A stretch of DNA of 64,000 nucleotides from Lycorma delicatula (GCF_047948215.1 NC_134458.1:140906036-140970035), one strand, 5' to 3'. Numbered from the stretch's first letter, positions 47,571 through 59,746 are shown. Made by a program: numbers and translations. Notes: generated by a model from the letters alone, not told the origin.

Positions 47571-49199
47571 TCAGTCATTTGACTGGTTTGATGCAGCTCT
47601 CCAAGATTCCCTATCTAGTGCTAGTCGTTTCATTTCAGTATACCCTCTACATCCTACATCCCTAACAATTTGTTTTAGATATTCCAAACGTGGCCTGCCT
47701 ACACAATTTTTCCCTTCTACCTGTCCTTCCAATATTAAAGCGACTATTCCAGGTTGCCTTAGTATGTGACCTATAAGTCTGTCTCTTCTTTTAACTATAT
47801 TTTTCAAAATGCTTCTTTCTTCATCTATTTGCCGCAATACCTCTTCATTTGTCACTTTATCCACCCATCTGATTTTTAACATTCTCCTGTAGCACCACAT
47901 TTCAAAAGCTTCTAATCTTTTCTTCTCAGATACTCCGATTGTCCAAGTTTCACTTCCATATAAAGCGACACTCTTTTCCTGACATTTAAATTAATTTTTG
48001 ATGTAAACAAATTATATTTCTTACTGAAGGCTCGTTTAGCTTGTGCTATTCGGCATTTTATATCGTTCCTGCTTCGTCCATCTTTAGTAATTCTACTTCC
48101 CAAATAACAAAATTCTTCTACCTCCATAATCTTTTCACCTTCTATTTTCACATTCAGTGTTCCATCTTTGTTATTTCTACTACATTTCATTACTTTTGTT
48201 TTGTTCTTATTTTCATGCGATAGTTCTTGCGTAGGACTTCATCTATGCCGTTCATTGTTTCTTCTAAATCCTTTTTACTCTGGGCTAGAATTACTATATC
48301 ATCAGCAAATCGTAGCATCTTTATCTGTTCACCTTGTACTGTTACTCCGAATCTAAATTGTACTTTAACATCATTAACTGCTAGTTCCATGTAAAGATTA
48401 AAAAGTAACTGAGATAGGGAACATCCTTGTCTGACTCCCTTTTTTATTACGGCTTCTTTCTTATGTTCTTCAATTGTTACTGTTGCTGTTTGGTTCCTGT
48501 ACATGTTAGCAATTGTTCTTCTATCTCTGTATTTGAACCCTAATTTTTTTAAAATGCTGAAAATTTTATTCCAGTCTACGTTATTGAATGCCTTTTCTAG
48601 GTCTATAAACGCCAAGTATGTTGGTTTGTTTTTCTTTAATCTTTCTTCTACTATTAATCTGAGGCCTAAAATTGCTTCCCTTGTCCCTATACTTTTCCTG
48701 AAACCAAATTGGTCTTCTCCTAACACTTCCTCCACTCTCCTCTCAATTCTTCTGTATAGAATTCTAGTTAAGATTTTTGATGCATCACTAGTTAAACTAA
48801 TTGTTCTGTATTCTTCACCTTTATCTGGCCCTGCTTTCTTTATCATTACTATAACACCTTTTTTGAAGTCTGACGGAAATTCCCCTTTTTCATAAATATT
48901 ACACACCAGTTTGTATAATCTATCAATCGCTTCCTCACCTACACTGCGCAGTAATTCTACAAGTATTCCGTCTATTCCAGGAGCCTTTCTGCCATTTAAA
49001 TCTTTTAATGCTCTCTTAAATTCAGATCTCAGTATTGTTTCTCCCATTTCATCCTCCTCAACTTCCTCTTCTTCCTCTATAACACCATTTTCTAATTAAT
49101 TTCCTCCGTATAACTCTTCAATATATTCCACCCATCTATCGACTTTACCTTTCGTATTATATATTGGTGTACCATCTTTGTTTAACACATTATTAGATT
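47571..49199 (-). pseudogene. RTE-like reverse transcriptase and C-terminal domain
   Basis: The 285-codon frame 48190-49047 is uninterrupted: GRKAPGIDGILVELLRSVGE (near 48985), motif A LAFIDLEKAFNNVDW (about 48600), GVRQGCSLSQLLFNLYMEL (motif B, family usually QGC.LSP) and motif C MLRFADDIVILAQS (about 48300). All three catalytic Asp are present. A frameshift near 48190 leads to 47912-48190 (EGEKIMEVEEFCYLGSRITK) and another near 47905 to 47571-47900 (RMLKIRWVDKVTNEEVLRQI, GRPRLEYLKQIVRDV, WRAASNQSND). The C-terminus ends just before the A tail. It copies the element's RNA at the nicked target in an intact relative. Confidence 0.88.
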
Positions 49200-50499
49200 T
49201 TAATTTATGTACCCCATAATTTTCCTAACTTTCCTGTATGCTCCGTCTATTTTACCAATGTTCATTTCTCTTTCCATTTCTGAACACGTTTCTTTAATCC
49301 ACTCTTCTTTCGCCAGTTTGCACTTCCTGTTTATAGCATCTCTTAATTGCCGATAGTTCCTTTTACTTTCTTCATCACTAGCATTCTTATATTTTCTACG
49401 TTCATCCATCAGCTGCAATATATCGTCTGAAACCCAAGGTTTTCTACCAGTTCTCTTTATTACGCCTAAGTTTGCTTCTGCTGATTTAAGAATTTCCTTT
49501 TTAACATTCTCCCATTCTTCTTCTACATTTTCTACCTTATCTTTTTTACTCAGACCTCTTGCGATGTCCTCCTCAAAAATCTTCTTTACCTCCTCTTCCT
49601 CAAGCTTCTCTAAATTCCACCGATTCATCTGACACCTTTTCTTCAGGTTTTTAAACCCCAATCTACATTTCATTATCACCAAATTATGGTCGCTATCAAT
49701 GTCTGCTCCAGGGTAAGTTTTGCAGTCAACGAGTTGATTTCTAAATCTTTGCTTAACCATGATATAATCTATCTGATACCTTGCAGTATCGCCTGGCTTT
49801 TTCCAAGTGTATATTCTTCTATTATGATTTTTAAATTGGGTGTTGGCAATTACTAAATTATAGTTCGTGCAAAACTCTATAAGTCGGTCCCCTCTTTCAT
49901 TCCTTTTGCCCAGCCCGTATTCACCCACTATATTTCCTTCCTTGCCTTTTCCAATGCTTGCATTCCAATCTCCAACTATTATTAAATTTTCATCTCCTTT
50001 TTACGTGTTTAATTGCTTCATCAATCTCTTCGTATTCACATTCTACCTCATCATCATGGGCGCTTGTAAGGCATATAGATGTTAACAATCGTTGTCGGTT
50101 TAGGTTTTGATTTTATCCTTATTACAATGACTCTATCGCTATGCGTCTTGAAGTACTCCACTCTCCCCCCTATCTTCTGGTTCATCACGAAACTACTCCT
50201 GCCTGTACATTATTTGACCCTGAGTTAATTACTCTAAAGTCACCTGTCCAAAAGTCGCCTTCCTCTTCCCACCGAACCTCACTAATTCCTACTATATCCA
50301 CGTTTACCCTATCCATTTCCCTTTTTAAATTTTCTACCCTACCAACCTTTTTTAAGCTTCTAACATTCCACGCTCCGACTCGTAGAATGTTATTTTTTTT
50401 TACTTTTCTGGTGACCCCTTCCTTAGTAGTCCCCACCCGGAGATCCGAACGGGGGACTATTTTACCTCCGGAATATTTTACCAAGGAAGGCGCCTCCAT
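49200..50499 (-). pseudogene. RTE-like endonuclease (N-terminal part), frameshifted
   Basis: 50185-50499 gives the N-terminus: VGAWNVRSLKKVGRVENLKR, VDIVGISEVRWEEEG, corresponding to endonuclease motifs around the catalytic Asn and Glu. A frameshift near 49990-50000 separates it from [16 protein letters not shown]. 49200-49928 continues with [31 protein letters not shown] and [13 protein letters not shown] (the DH catalytic pair), then a long charged linker rich in Glu and Lys ([32 protein letters not shown]). The domain nicks the genomic target. Residues of the active site look intact, but reading frame continuity is lost. Confidence 0.85.
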
Positions 50500-50765
50500 T
50501 ATTGCTTTTGAAAATGCAGAGAGCCATATTTTCTTGGAAAAAAAAACAGCTGTAGTTTTCCATTGCTTTCAGCTGCGTAGTACTCAGAGGACTGAGTGAT
50601 GTTGATATGGCCGTTTAAGTCATTGTGACTCACGCCCCTAACAACTACTGAAAGAGCTGCTGCCTTCTTTCAGGAATCATTCGGTCCAGCTACTCTGTAT
50701 CCCTGAGCACTCAAGCCCCCTCACCAACGGCAAGGTCTCATGATTCACAGAGGAGAATACAACAC

Positions 50766-51486
50766 AATTTGATAAATCTGATAATTCGTATGATATTTAA
50801 GTTTGAAAAATTGTAACGACCATCATTTTGAAATTTGTTAAAGAAGAGAATCGTTATTTTTTCCTATTAAAAAATATTAGTTTAAAATGAAGTACAAAAT
50901 TTTATTGCGTTAACTCCAACCGTTCTCGAAAAATAATTTTTTTCTTAAAAAACACAAAATGGCGGACAGACAGAAAAATATGCGTTTTCGGACCTATGTT
51001 CACTGGATATTTTTCTTTAGTATGTTAGAATCACCCTAGAGTTTCGCCTCACCTTTTAAGGACATCTGATATATACACATTTTAAAGAATTTGAAAGCAG
51101 TATTATACTACTCTTATAAACAAATACTATATACAAAATTGTCACCCGCACGCTCTTTAAATATTTTATATTAAAGAGCAATATTAGTCAGCAATGTTTT
51201 TTTTAGCAGTTGTGTTTAACTTTTAATATTTATTAGTTGCTGTATAAAATTATTTCTTAATTTTGTGATTTTTCTTCTGATACTTTATTTATTATTTTTA
51301 GCTACTTACTATTTAAATAATAAAATTCTGCCGATGTATTGTTCTTTCTTAATATTTAAAAATGTATCAAAATGATAATAGTAATAGAATAAATAAAAAC
51401 TGCGACCTTCATTCACAAGACATGACAACTTTATACTATGACGACAAATTGTTGTGATTTTAAATTTACTTTTTACATAATTTAAT
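50766..51486. other. AT-rich spacer right of RTE-like element
   Basis: Contains a patch near 50945-51010 (CACAAAATGGCGGACAGACA) of a style seen in insect repeats. If the RTE-like element was inserted into the Helitron-like element, this is the interrupted remainder. No gene. Confidence 0.4.
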
Positions 51487-51556
51487 TTTTCCTGAGGATG
51501 GTCGAATGACCGAAAGTACTAGAAAGGAGACTGCGGACGAATTGTTGGTAAGGTTG
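51487..51556 (+). ncRNA. hammerhead-ribozyme-like repeat, copy 2
   Basis: TTTTC (51487-51491), core CTGAGGA (51492-51498), one bulged T (51499), stem II GGTC (51500-51503) with loop GAAT and GACC (51508-51511), GAAA (51512-51515), a short palindromic stem III (AGTACT, 51515-51520), A as the nucleotide before the cleavage point (51521), and GAAAG (51522-51526), which pairs with TTTTC using one wobble. This satisfies the type I hammerhead consensus except for the extra residue after the core, which is known in some natural hammerheads. The shared downstream GAATTGTTGGTAAGGTTG links it to copy 1 at 33.0 kb. Confidence 0.65.
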
Positions 51557-52084
51557 TATTTAATTTATTATGTATAAAAAACAAACGCACATGACGTAGT
51601 GGAAATACTTCCTCCATAGTTATTCATCAATTATATCCGGCGTTCTTGGAAACAGTGTTTACTATATTGCCAGTAAAGTAAGATCAGTGTATTAGTAACC
51701 TTTTCATCGCATTTCTATTGCATCACCGTTGTATATAAGTATTATACTCCTGATTACTTTAAATTGAATTTCCTTTCTACCAATGAATCCATGATATTTA
51801 TTACTTCTTAGCTAGCTAAAATAACGATATCGTATATTTACTTTTCTATTGCTTTTTCTATTAACAAAGTATACCAATTAAAATATATCCTTGAATCGCT
51901 TCTTTATAATCTTTTTAGCTTAATTTTTTTTAATATTGCTATTTGATTCTTATAATATGAGTTTTTGCGGAAAATACCCAGCGAGATCAAAAGTGAAATG
52001 ATATTAGAGAAAATGTCTAGATTTTAATATTTAGGGTGTGAAGCATTCATTATGCATGTGACAAATAACTAAACCAAATAAGTT
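51557..52084. other. AT-rich spacer
   Basis: Nothing recognised. Confidence 0.4.
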
Positions 52085-52505
52085 TAATTATATTTGCGGA
52101 ATGTTTCTCAAAACACTAAACCGCAAGATCAGTACAGAAATTAGATTGAAGTTCTATAAGATCATGACAGTACCGGCTTTGTTACGAAAGTGAAAAATGG
52201 ACACTTTATAAGTAAAGAGAAAAATATGAAATCATTGCTTCAGAAATTAGAGCAATAAGGGGCTGCAGGGTGTTGAATAAAATACTAAATTAAAATATTA
52301 GACAGAATTTGAAGATTCTTTAATCTGGAAGAAAATATAAAATACAAAATAAATTGGTATGGATGACATTTGGATGGTATGCAGGCATCGATTACCTCAC
52401 CTGGCTTTAGAATATCAGCCAATAGGGTATAGTAGCATTAGCCGCCCGATAAAAAGGTGGTTTCCGGAACGGGCAACATTGTCTAATCCTTAAAGTAAGA
52501 AGAAT
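52085..52505 (+). pseudogene. RTE-like 3' fragment
   Basis: The plus strand encodes pieces of a C-terminal RT domain: FLKTLNRKISTEIRLKFYKI (about 52105-52165), VPALL followed by a YGSE-like site now reading RK-stop, then a KWYGHL-like segment damaged near 52350, and LPHLALEYQPIGYSSISRPI with KRWFPERATLSNP to a stop near 52490. That tail is characteristic of another insect RTE-like family, distinct from the 47.6-50.8 kb element. Only the 3' end survives, as expected for 5' truncation. Confidence 0.65.
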
Positions 52506-52929
52506 AAGATTCTTATATAAATTATAAATAACTGTTCTTTCTTCATATTACAATATTTTAAAGAAAGTTTAAATCTTTTATTTTATTTCTTATACAAAAC
52601 TATTTCTAAAGTACGCAATTTTTATTATCTTTATCTTAAAAACTAATTAGAAGAAAGTTGAAATTATTTCTTGTCTCCCCGTGCCGTTACGAATCTGTAG
52701 TTATTTATACCACCTGCTGTTACATTCTTGTATAAATTAAATCATAAGGTGTATCTCGAAATCCTATTACAATATGTGTTATGAAAGTTCACTCGTATAG
52801 TTAGTAACTTTTTAACATGTCTTTTTTTGCATTTATACTTCATTTTACTATTATATCCCAATTTATGAGTCGTGATTTTTTTTTAAACATTTGATCTACT
52901 TATACGACTTGTCATTTTGGAATACTTTT

Positions 52930-53479
52930 TTGTTTCTTCGTCCTATATTATACTTATATATGTAAAAAAAATTTCGTGACCGATTCTTAATCAAAGCTCA
53001 ACAAAGACTATTGAAGATAAATTAATGAAAATTTGTACACTTTTTTACAGTGTAAGCGAAACACTAAGAAAGATTTTTGCAATTCCGAGTTTAAAGAGTT
53101 AAAATAATGAAATTTACTATTTTTTTAATTTATCGGTAAAAAATAAAGATATCATCTTGATTTTTGATGTGTAATCTTCATGTGATTATCTAAAAACCAA
53201 CTTCTAGAAATCTCTATTCACTCGATTTGGGCTTACAGATGTTTTTCAAATAAATTTTAAAACCATTTTCAGGTTTTTTGAATTTAGATATTTTTAAGAG
53301 GTGCGACGGTTTACCGCGCGACGGCTCAACCAACACAGCCACTATTGCTATTTGTGTGACGCGACTGGCTGCACCTGCCTCCGGTTATTTAACTAAAGGA
53401 CATAGAAATAGAAAAAAATGAACGCGACAGGAAACTTTAATAATCAAACAGCACGGGCAAAGCCGGGACGGGATGCTAT

Positions 53480-53485
<6 letters not shown>
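52930..53485 (+). mobile_element. Helitron-like non-autonomous repeat
   Basis: An AT-rich body turning GC-rich at 53300-53480 and ending in ACGGGCAAAGCCGGGACGGG (53453-53472), then TGCTATTG and a TA microsatellite. A 'cgggcaaagccggg' block just before the 3' end is a hallmark of insect Helitron-like repeats. No coding capacity. The 5' end is approximate. Confidence 0.45.

Positions 53486-53486
<1 letters not shown>

Positions 53487-53533
<47 letters not shown>
53487..53533. repeat. (TA)n microsatellite
   Basis: About 23 TA units immediately after the Helitron-like 3' end. Confidence 0.9.
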
Positions 53534-53534
<1 letters not shown>

Positions 53535-54840
53535 TCTTTTTATTAATTAATCCTAACCTTATTTAACATAATATTTCGTATATTTCTATTCTAACATTCC
53601 TATTTTGTACTTGTTTCTCGATTACGCACCGTACAAAATATTTTTATAATAGTATTTTTCAATTTCCATTGCTCTTTTTTTATAAATCTTTTTTATTTAA
53701 TACTATTGGCTGAAGAAAATTCTTTTTATCCTCATTAAAAAGCGAGCATTTTTTAGTTTTTTTTTTTATTATCTAAAACAATAACAATACTTCTGTGAAC
53801 ATTGGGTCTACTAATTTTAAATTGAATTTAACGATTTGATTTGTCCAACGATTTAATAATATTGGAATTATCGATCATAATTGATTTTGAAATATTAATG
53901 TTAAAAAAAATGTTATTTAACGATATAGATATTACTAGAAACAAGAGTTTACTAAAAACGTTTCTAACAGAAACCCCTGCCTGATATTACTAACTGATAG
54001 TCAGAAGTACTAACCCATTTTATCGCAGCACGAGCACTGATTAGTAATATCTAAAAAGAGCATGCAATCAAAAGTGAGGTGACGACCATGAGTTAAGCCA
54101 TGATATTTCAAATTTTTTTAGTTATACTGGCCACCATTTTTACATCAGTTTTTTATCCTTACAGGAAAAAACATTACTACAAATTTTTATAAGAAAAAAT
54201 ATATATTAAAAAACTCGTTTGGTCGTAACTGCATAATAAAAAATAAATAGATAATATGCCAAAAGGTCAAGTTAAAACAGATACTCACTTTGTTTAGTCA
54301 ATAAGAGTATGATTTTTAAAAAAATAATAAATATACGTTCAAACTGACACGTCAGTTATAGACATATAACTGGAGACTGTCGATTTACCAGACAGACCGG
54401 AATAGATAATCTTTTATCGTTGCAACTAGAATACCACTTTTAAATAGAATCTCAAACCTTTGTCGTATTTCATCAGAGACTTTATATCAATAATTGAACT
54501 TATACCAGGACATCAATGTATATCAAGATAAAACTACAGTAAATTTACAACGTTAGTTATAAAAAAAAAATTTATACATTTTAAAGCTATGTTAACATAT
54601 AAATTGCGTGTGCAGTATGTATGATTGATCAATACTCAATTCGTAAGCCATTAATTTATCATAAATATTTGTCAGTAGACAAATATTGTAGTTTTGTTTA
54701 TTTATTATAACGTAAATAATGTGCTGAATAATAAAAGCGAGTGTTGCTGAAAGAGGATAAATATTAAGAGTAGTTATTTTCACAAGAGAATGTAATTAAG
54801 AAGTAATATAAAAATAAAAATCTCTTTTCTAAAAAAATAC
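53534..54840. other. AT-rich spacer
   Basis: No supported gene or repeat. Confidence 0.45.
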
Positions 54841-55010
54841 TGTTATTCAGGAACAGATAGACAGCATTGTATGGTACACAGGTAGCGGTCATCAGATTCC
54901 GGTAGCCGGCTCGTGTACTTCAAAAACATCGGAGTCTGTGACGCCACAGCTACTTTCTATTTATCCTCGTATACTCAGTTCTTAAATAGTTAGTTCCTGT
55001 CGTGAATTTG
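54841..55010. other. GC-richer island, unidentified
   Basis: The stretch from 54850 to about 55000 (AGGTAGCGGTCATCAGATTC, CCGGTAGCCGGCTCGTGTAC) contrasts with its surroundings and contains ATACTCAGTTC, an arthropod initiator-like TCAGT. It might be a promoter, an exon or an unlisted repeat. No open frame supports a protein. Confidence 0.2.
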
Positions 55011-55688
55011 CCACGATTGTTTCTTTCTACGATTATTTTTCTGCTTATTTTTTTTTTATTTACGTTTACTACATTTTTACTTTCCTGGTATCATAGCTCT
55101 AAAACAATACTTCAAGAAGGAAAATATGGAAATCAGTGAAAAAATCAGGTTTTTGTTGCATTTCTCGACGTTTCATTATCCAGGGATCCCAAAAAAAGTT
55201 GGGGAGTAATATTCGTACGTGCGTATGTATGTATTCACGTATGGCGTGTTTGAAGCTTTATAACTTTTGATTAGATTAACCGATTTTTATGAAATTTTGT
55301 AAAGAGATATGTGTATATGGGACAGTTTGTAGGTAAAGGTTTGGGGTCAATATTACCAGGGGATAGGGGGTTTTTTGGGATCAATTTTCTCAAAAATTTG
55401 CAAACATAACCTCACCTCATATTAAGCTGTCATGCCTTCATGTTTATCTTACCATTAAAAAAAAGAAAAATTTTCTCCAAATTTTCCCTTCGCCGAAAGG
55501 GAAAAGCAAAAATCTTTTTGCTTTATTGAATATTTTTATACCAGATTTTTTAAAAATAATTCTTAAGCATAATAGTAGCGCAAGTGATTCAAAAAAATAA
55601 AAATACATTGGGGACAATATTGAGAGTGGGAGTGCCGAATATATTTTTATATTAAAAATATAGATTTAAACAAATTTTTTAAATTTTT
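55011..55688. other. AT-rich spacer with repeat-like patch
   Basis: 55196-55400 holds a patch (CGTATGTATGTATTCACGTA, GATTAACCGATTTTTATGAA) that looks like an interspersed repeat of unknown class. No gene. Confidence 0.35.
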
Positions 55689-56050
55689 TTGGGTTTATTT
55701 AAACTTTTAATAGTTTTAACTTAAAACAATAAACTTTTAGTAATATAACAATAAAATTTCATCATAATTCACCCCCACCCACAAAAAATAAATCTTAAAT
55801 CACTTTTTATTGGGTATACATTTTTTCGTGGAACATTTTTCTAGTTTCTTCCGTTTAACAGGTAAACCTAGAATAATCGCAAAATTTTCTTGGAAGGTGA
55901 ATTTAGAAGTGGTGAGAAGAATAAATAAAAAAACGTCGATTTATCGAGTTTTTATAACCTCTTTTGGTTTATTTAAACACAACTATAACGATAATGTTAC
56001 AATAAAAGTTCATCAAATTCCCCCACCACAAAAATGAAATCTTAGATAAC
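55689..56050. repeat. diverged duplication, ~275-bp period
   Basis: 55689-55800 and 55965-56050 share GGTTTATTTAAAC, ATAACAATAAA or TTACAATAAA, TTCATCA, then a CCCCCAC-type C-rich block and AATCTTA. They look like two units of an old tandem array. The frame 55810-56037 runs across unit 2 and is probably accidental. Confidence 0.6.
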
Positions 56051-57138
56051 ATTTGTTGCATAAAATTATTTTTAAACTATATAAGAATAAATAAGTTTTT
56101 ACTGATACATTTTTTGTTTTCTTTCTAAACTTTTTGAGTAATTAAAAATATGCTGGATCGAAAAGAAATTGTTTCTCTGAGCATTATCATAAAATAACAT
56201 ATGAAGGAAAGTAGAAAATTATGAGTAGACTCATTCATTTATTGTAGGGTCCAGAAAAGAGTATTTTATCTAAAAATTTTAACAAATGAAAAGAACTCTT
56301 TTAATTATTTTATTATTTGATCACGAATAATTTCCATAAATGTATTCCTGTAAACATTTTCAAGTGCAGTTTTTTAAATGAGTATTTTTTATTTTAAATC
56401 TGTAAGAATATGTACAATGTTATGAAAACCAAATACCGAAGACTAATAAATACATAAAATAAAAAGAGATAAAAATAAAAAGAATGTAATAAAAAAATTA
56501 GATTTGGTGTGCTGCAAGTTAGTCGTATGTTGTTCCTATTATACTTAATGTCCTTGAAGAATTTCATATACAGTTCGTCTGACGGGTGGAGACATCGCAG
56601 AGCCAAAGAATTCGGTGACGTGTTACTCGGAATCTCCGTCTACTGTTAACCTTATTATTACTGCTTAGGAATTCATTTAAACAAATGCTATTGTTATAAT
56701 AAGGCCACACAAAAATATATTAATCTTTTATCTTAATAATGTAATGCAATGCGTTAACTTATATTTTCATAGACTGTTTATAACAAAAGATTTAATGTAC
56801 CGAAGATTGTGGATCGGAAAGCTATGAGGGAGTTTAATAAAAATGGTCAAATGGTATTTGGTATGGTCAAACCAACGCATTTAGCCAATAAACCGACCTA
56901 TGTCGGTTATTTTCCTTTCTATTACAAGTCATTAGTCTACAGCTGATGTCAATTCATGGCACGTGGGTGCTAGGAAAAGTGTACAAACGTCTAACAAAAG
57001 TGAATAATTCAATACGTGTGTATATTAATAATAGCTTACAGACCGTCCGTATGCATTTCTTTCTGTGCCTGCACCACTTAGTATACGGAAAATAAAACAT
57101 CCTGCAACTTTAATTTATATGATAATAAAGAACTGGAC
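56051..57138. other. AT-rich spacer
   Basis: A GC-richer patch at 56565-56650 and a 7-bp hairpin (AACCGAC/GTCGGTT, 56891-56908). Nothing identified. Confidence 0.45.
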
Positions 57139-57155
57139 AGTTCTATTATTAGCCA

Positions 57156-57421
57156 GACCCACCGGGTTGGTCTAGTGGTGAACGGGTCATCCCAAATTAG
57201 CTGATTTGGAAGTCGAGGATTCCAGCGTTCAAGTCCTAATAAAGGTAGTTACTTTTATTCGGATTTGAATACTAGATCGTGGATACCGGTATTCTATGGT
57301 GGTTGGGTTTCAATTAATCACACATCTCAGCTACAAGACTATATTTCATTTACACTCATACATATCATCCTCTGAAGTAATACCTGAACGGTAATTCCCG
57401 GAGGCCAAACAGGAAAAATAA
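57156..57421 (+). mobile_element. SINE S1, copy 6, with perfect 17-bp duplication
   Basis: A plus-strand copy starting GACCCACCGGGTTGGTCTAG and ending AGGAAAAATAA. The flanks AGTTCTATTATTAGCCA at 57139-57155 and 57422-57438 are identical over 17 bp. A short internal deletion lies where the family has GGTCGAACTGAGACTG (near 57330). The promoter boxes GGTCTAGTGGTGA and CGTTCAAGTCC are intact. Together with the 41.3-kb copy it shows recent activity of this family. Confidence 0.95.
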
Positions 57422-57575
57422 AGTTCTATTATTAGCCAAAATTACATTTATAATTTTAAAAAAAATATATTTACTTTAAAAAAAGATATAATTGAATTGT
57501 TTCAACTGAATTTTAATTTAGTTCAATAGAATGTTCATAGAGATCTTCTGCAGCATATATTTCTAAAATAAAATT

Positions 57576-57772
57576 TTTTTTTACTTTCTTTTTCCTGTTT
57601 AGCTTCAGGGAATTACCGTTCAGGTATTACTTCAGAGGATGAATGAGGATGATACGTATGAGTGTAAATGAAGTGTAGTCTTGTACAGTCTCAGTTTGAC
57701 CATTCCTGAGGTGTGTGGTTAATTGAAACCCAACCACCAAAGAACACCGGTATCTACGATCGAGTATTCAAA
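57576..57772 (-). mobile_element. SINE S1, copy 7, 5'-truncated
   Basis: A minus-strand copy with its T-rich tail at the left (from about 57576), ending near 57772 at ATTCAAA, so the tRNA-like head is missing. No clear flanking duplication was found. Confidence 0.85.
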
Positions 57773-59149
57773 CTAGTATTCTTTTAGAAGTATGAGTGAT
57801 ACAAAATACAAGTTTCTTAAAATCGGGATTCCTTACATATAAATAAGCGTATATATAAAGTTTTTTGGCTTGAAAATTTCTAATACCATTATCAATTTCA
57901 TTGAAATTTAGATGTGCTGTAATAGTTGCGCATGTAAAAATTTGATTAAGACTGGTTGAGTCGTCCTTGGGTTACGCTTAATTTAAGATCGAAAAAATTG
58001 ATTGGGGCAAGTTAGAAGCGTGGTTTGCTATGAGCTGCAATTTGAAACGTTTCTTTATCTGCGGTATCTATTGTTAGCAATATTGTTATTTTTATTTTAT
58101 TTTTTTTATAGTGCATTTTACATGTAACTACTTTTTATGGTCACATTGTTTTTTTTTTGTAAAATTTTTAAATTAGAATGAGTTGATACTTTTTCAGAAG
58201 GAAACAGAATAAAGTAACCAAATGTCGGTCTTCTTGTGCAGAATTGCGCGAGGTTTTTAATTTCAGTCAAAATTTTTCTGTACGTAATGTAATTTTGACA
58301 TTTTAACTTACAATTATTAAACTGAGCTCACTGTAAATTAGAATGTTTTACGTTGCTGAACTGAAGCATTGTGTAACATTATTTCATAACAGATTAAAAG
58401 GGTATTTTAATTGTTATTTTACAGTATTTATTCAAGTATTCATGTGGTTGCCATTTGTTGAATTACATGTAAAATATTTGATGCCCAAGAGACACTAATC
58501 AAACCTGAATTCTCTGGAAGTAACGATGTTCATTATACAGCCAATTCTTGTGATAAACAGAATAAAATTTATCATTTTTGCGATGTGTTGTCTAATTCTC
58601 AGGATTGGTCTTTATTCATATCAAGTCTTCTACAATCATTACGATTATGAGATGTATCATACAAGATTACGTGAACTTTAAAATTATTTTTATTTCTTAT
58701 CATGGAAGTATTGAATTTCTCATATTGTAATAGCACGATAAACGGGATGAAAATATTAATGAAATCAGTGGGTTAATAAAAATAAAGAATTATAAAATAT
58801 AAAGATGTATTTAGTAAATTATGTACATTATTTGTAACTGTTTCTTAAATATTAGTTATAGCATGATATTTTAATAATAACCGAAGAAAGTGATCTACCA
58901 AAAATAAATTATTGCACCGGCACAGATTCCTTCGAGGACAGTTTTTTTTTCTGAACCATTCATTTCTTCAAGGTTATAAACAAAAAAAAAAAAAAAAAGG
59001 AAATAATTTTACCTCATTTCTTTCTGTATTACAGATCTTTTTTCCGGTCTATCTATAATTGTTTTAATTTTAATCTTGTTCTTGTACTAAATAGAAATAA
59101 TAATTTTTTTTAAATATAATTTTATTAAATTTCCTAAATAAATTCCACT
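57773..59149. other. AT-rich spacer
   Basis: Contains an A-run at about 58982-58998. No gene was supported. Confidence 0.45.
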
Positions 59150-59746
59150 TTTTACTTTCCCGTTGGATATATCCCGGATAGCTATATTAAAGGGAAAAGT
59201 ATGGTGATGCCCTGAGGTAGATAATCCCCACGTCCGGAACACAGCATCTACGTTCCACGTCCAGGGCGGCAACAGCTGTACTCACGTACATTACATATAG
59301 CTGGCTAACGGAGTTCCGAGTATTGTTTCTCGGATGTACTTTTTCGGCCGATTTTCATCTGCAGGCCGAATTAGAGGACTGGATTTCACGGCCACCTGCA
59401 GATACGAAATTCTCACTGATTGTGGAAATGGAATGATACCACCTTTAGAGCTGGCGATATGGCGGCCACGGTCAAAGTTATTTGCAGGTGTAACGGAGAC
59501 CTCTCGTCGTCCACATGCCCCCCCGCGATGGCAAGCATGTAGTTAAGGTGCCCATGTTCGGAGCATGGGAGCCCTGAAAGCTTCGGTGTGTAGGGGCCTG
59601 GAGTCAGTGCAGAGACTGCGCATCCGCTCTCTGCCAGGACATATGCCGGTTCCACGGGAGTACCGGAACGGACCTCCAGGGTTGGTAGCCCTGGAGTGGG
59701 GGTGTACCCCGGCGGCTAGCCTTACTACAGAAGGGATTATTTGTTC
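59150..59746 (+). promoter_or_regulatory. 5' UTR / probable internal promoter region
   Basis: About 600 bp of GC-richer non-coding sequence between the AT-rich flank and the ORF1 start. Contains complementary CATCTGCAGGCCG (59356) and GGCCACCTGCAGATAC (about 59389), able to form a hairpin. In this clade the 5' UTR normally carries an internal promoter; this is family knowledge, not shown here. Confidence 0.4.

Larger units (their letters stand above)
47558..50756 (-). mobile_element. RTE-like non-LTR retrotransposon, near full length
   Basis: A minus-strand element of 3.2 kb: 5' UTR at about 50756-50500, endonuclease, RT, C-terminal domain, a very short 3' UTR and an A tail (nine T on the plus strand, 47558-47566). 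The flanks ATAAAACAC (47549-47557) and ATACAACAC (50757-50765) match at 8 of 9 and probably represent the target-site duplication. The layout and the short 3' end fit the RTE-like elements that insect annotations often call 'craniofacial development protein 2-like'. Coding is interrupted at a few points. It is much better preserved than most neighbours. Confidence 0.85.

Noticed and set aside
48503..48895. 130-codon plus-strand frame
   Set aside because: Shadow of the RTE-like reverse transcriptase on the other strand.
55810..56037. 75-codon frame as a gene
   Set aside because: Runs across one unit of a diverged duplication and has no homology cue.
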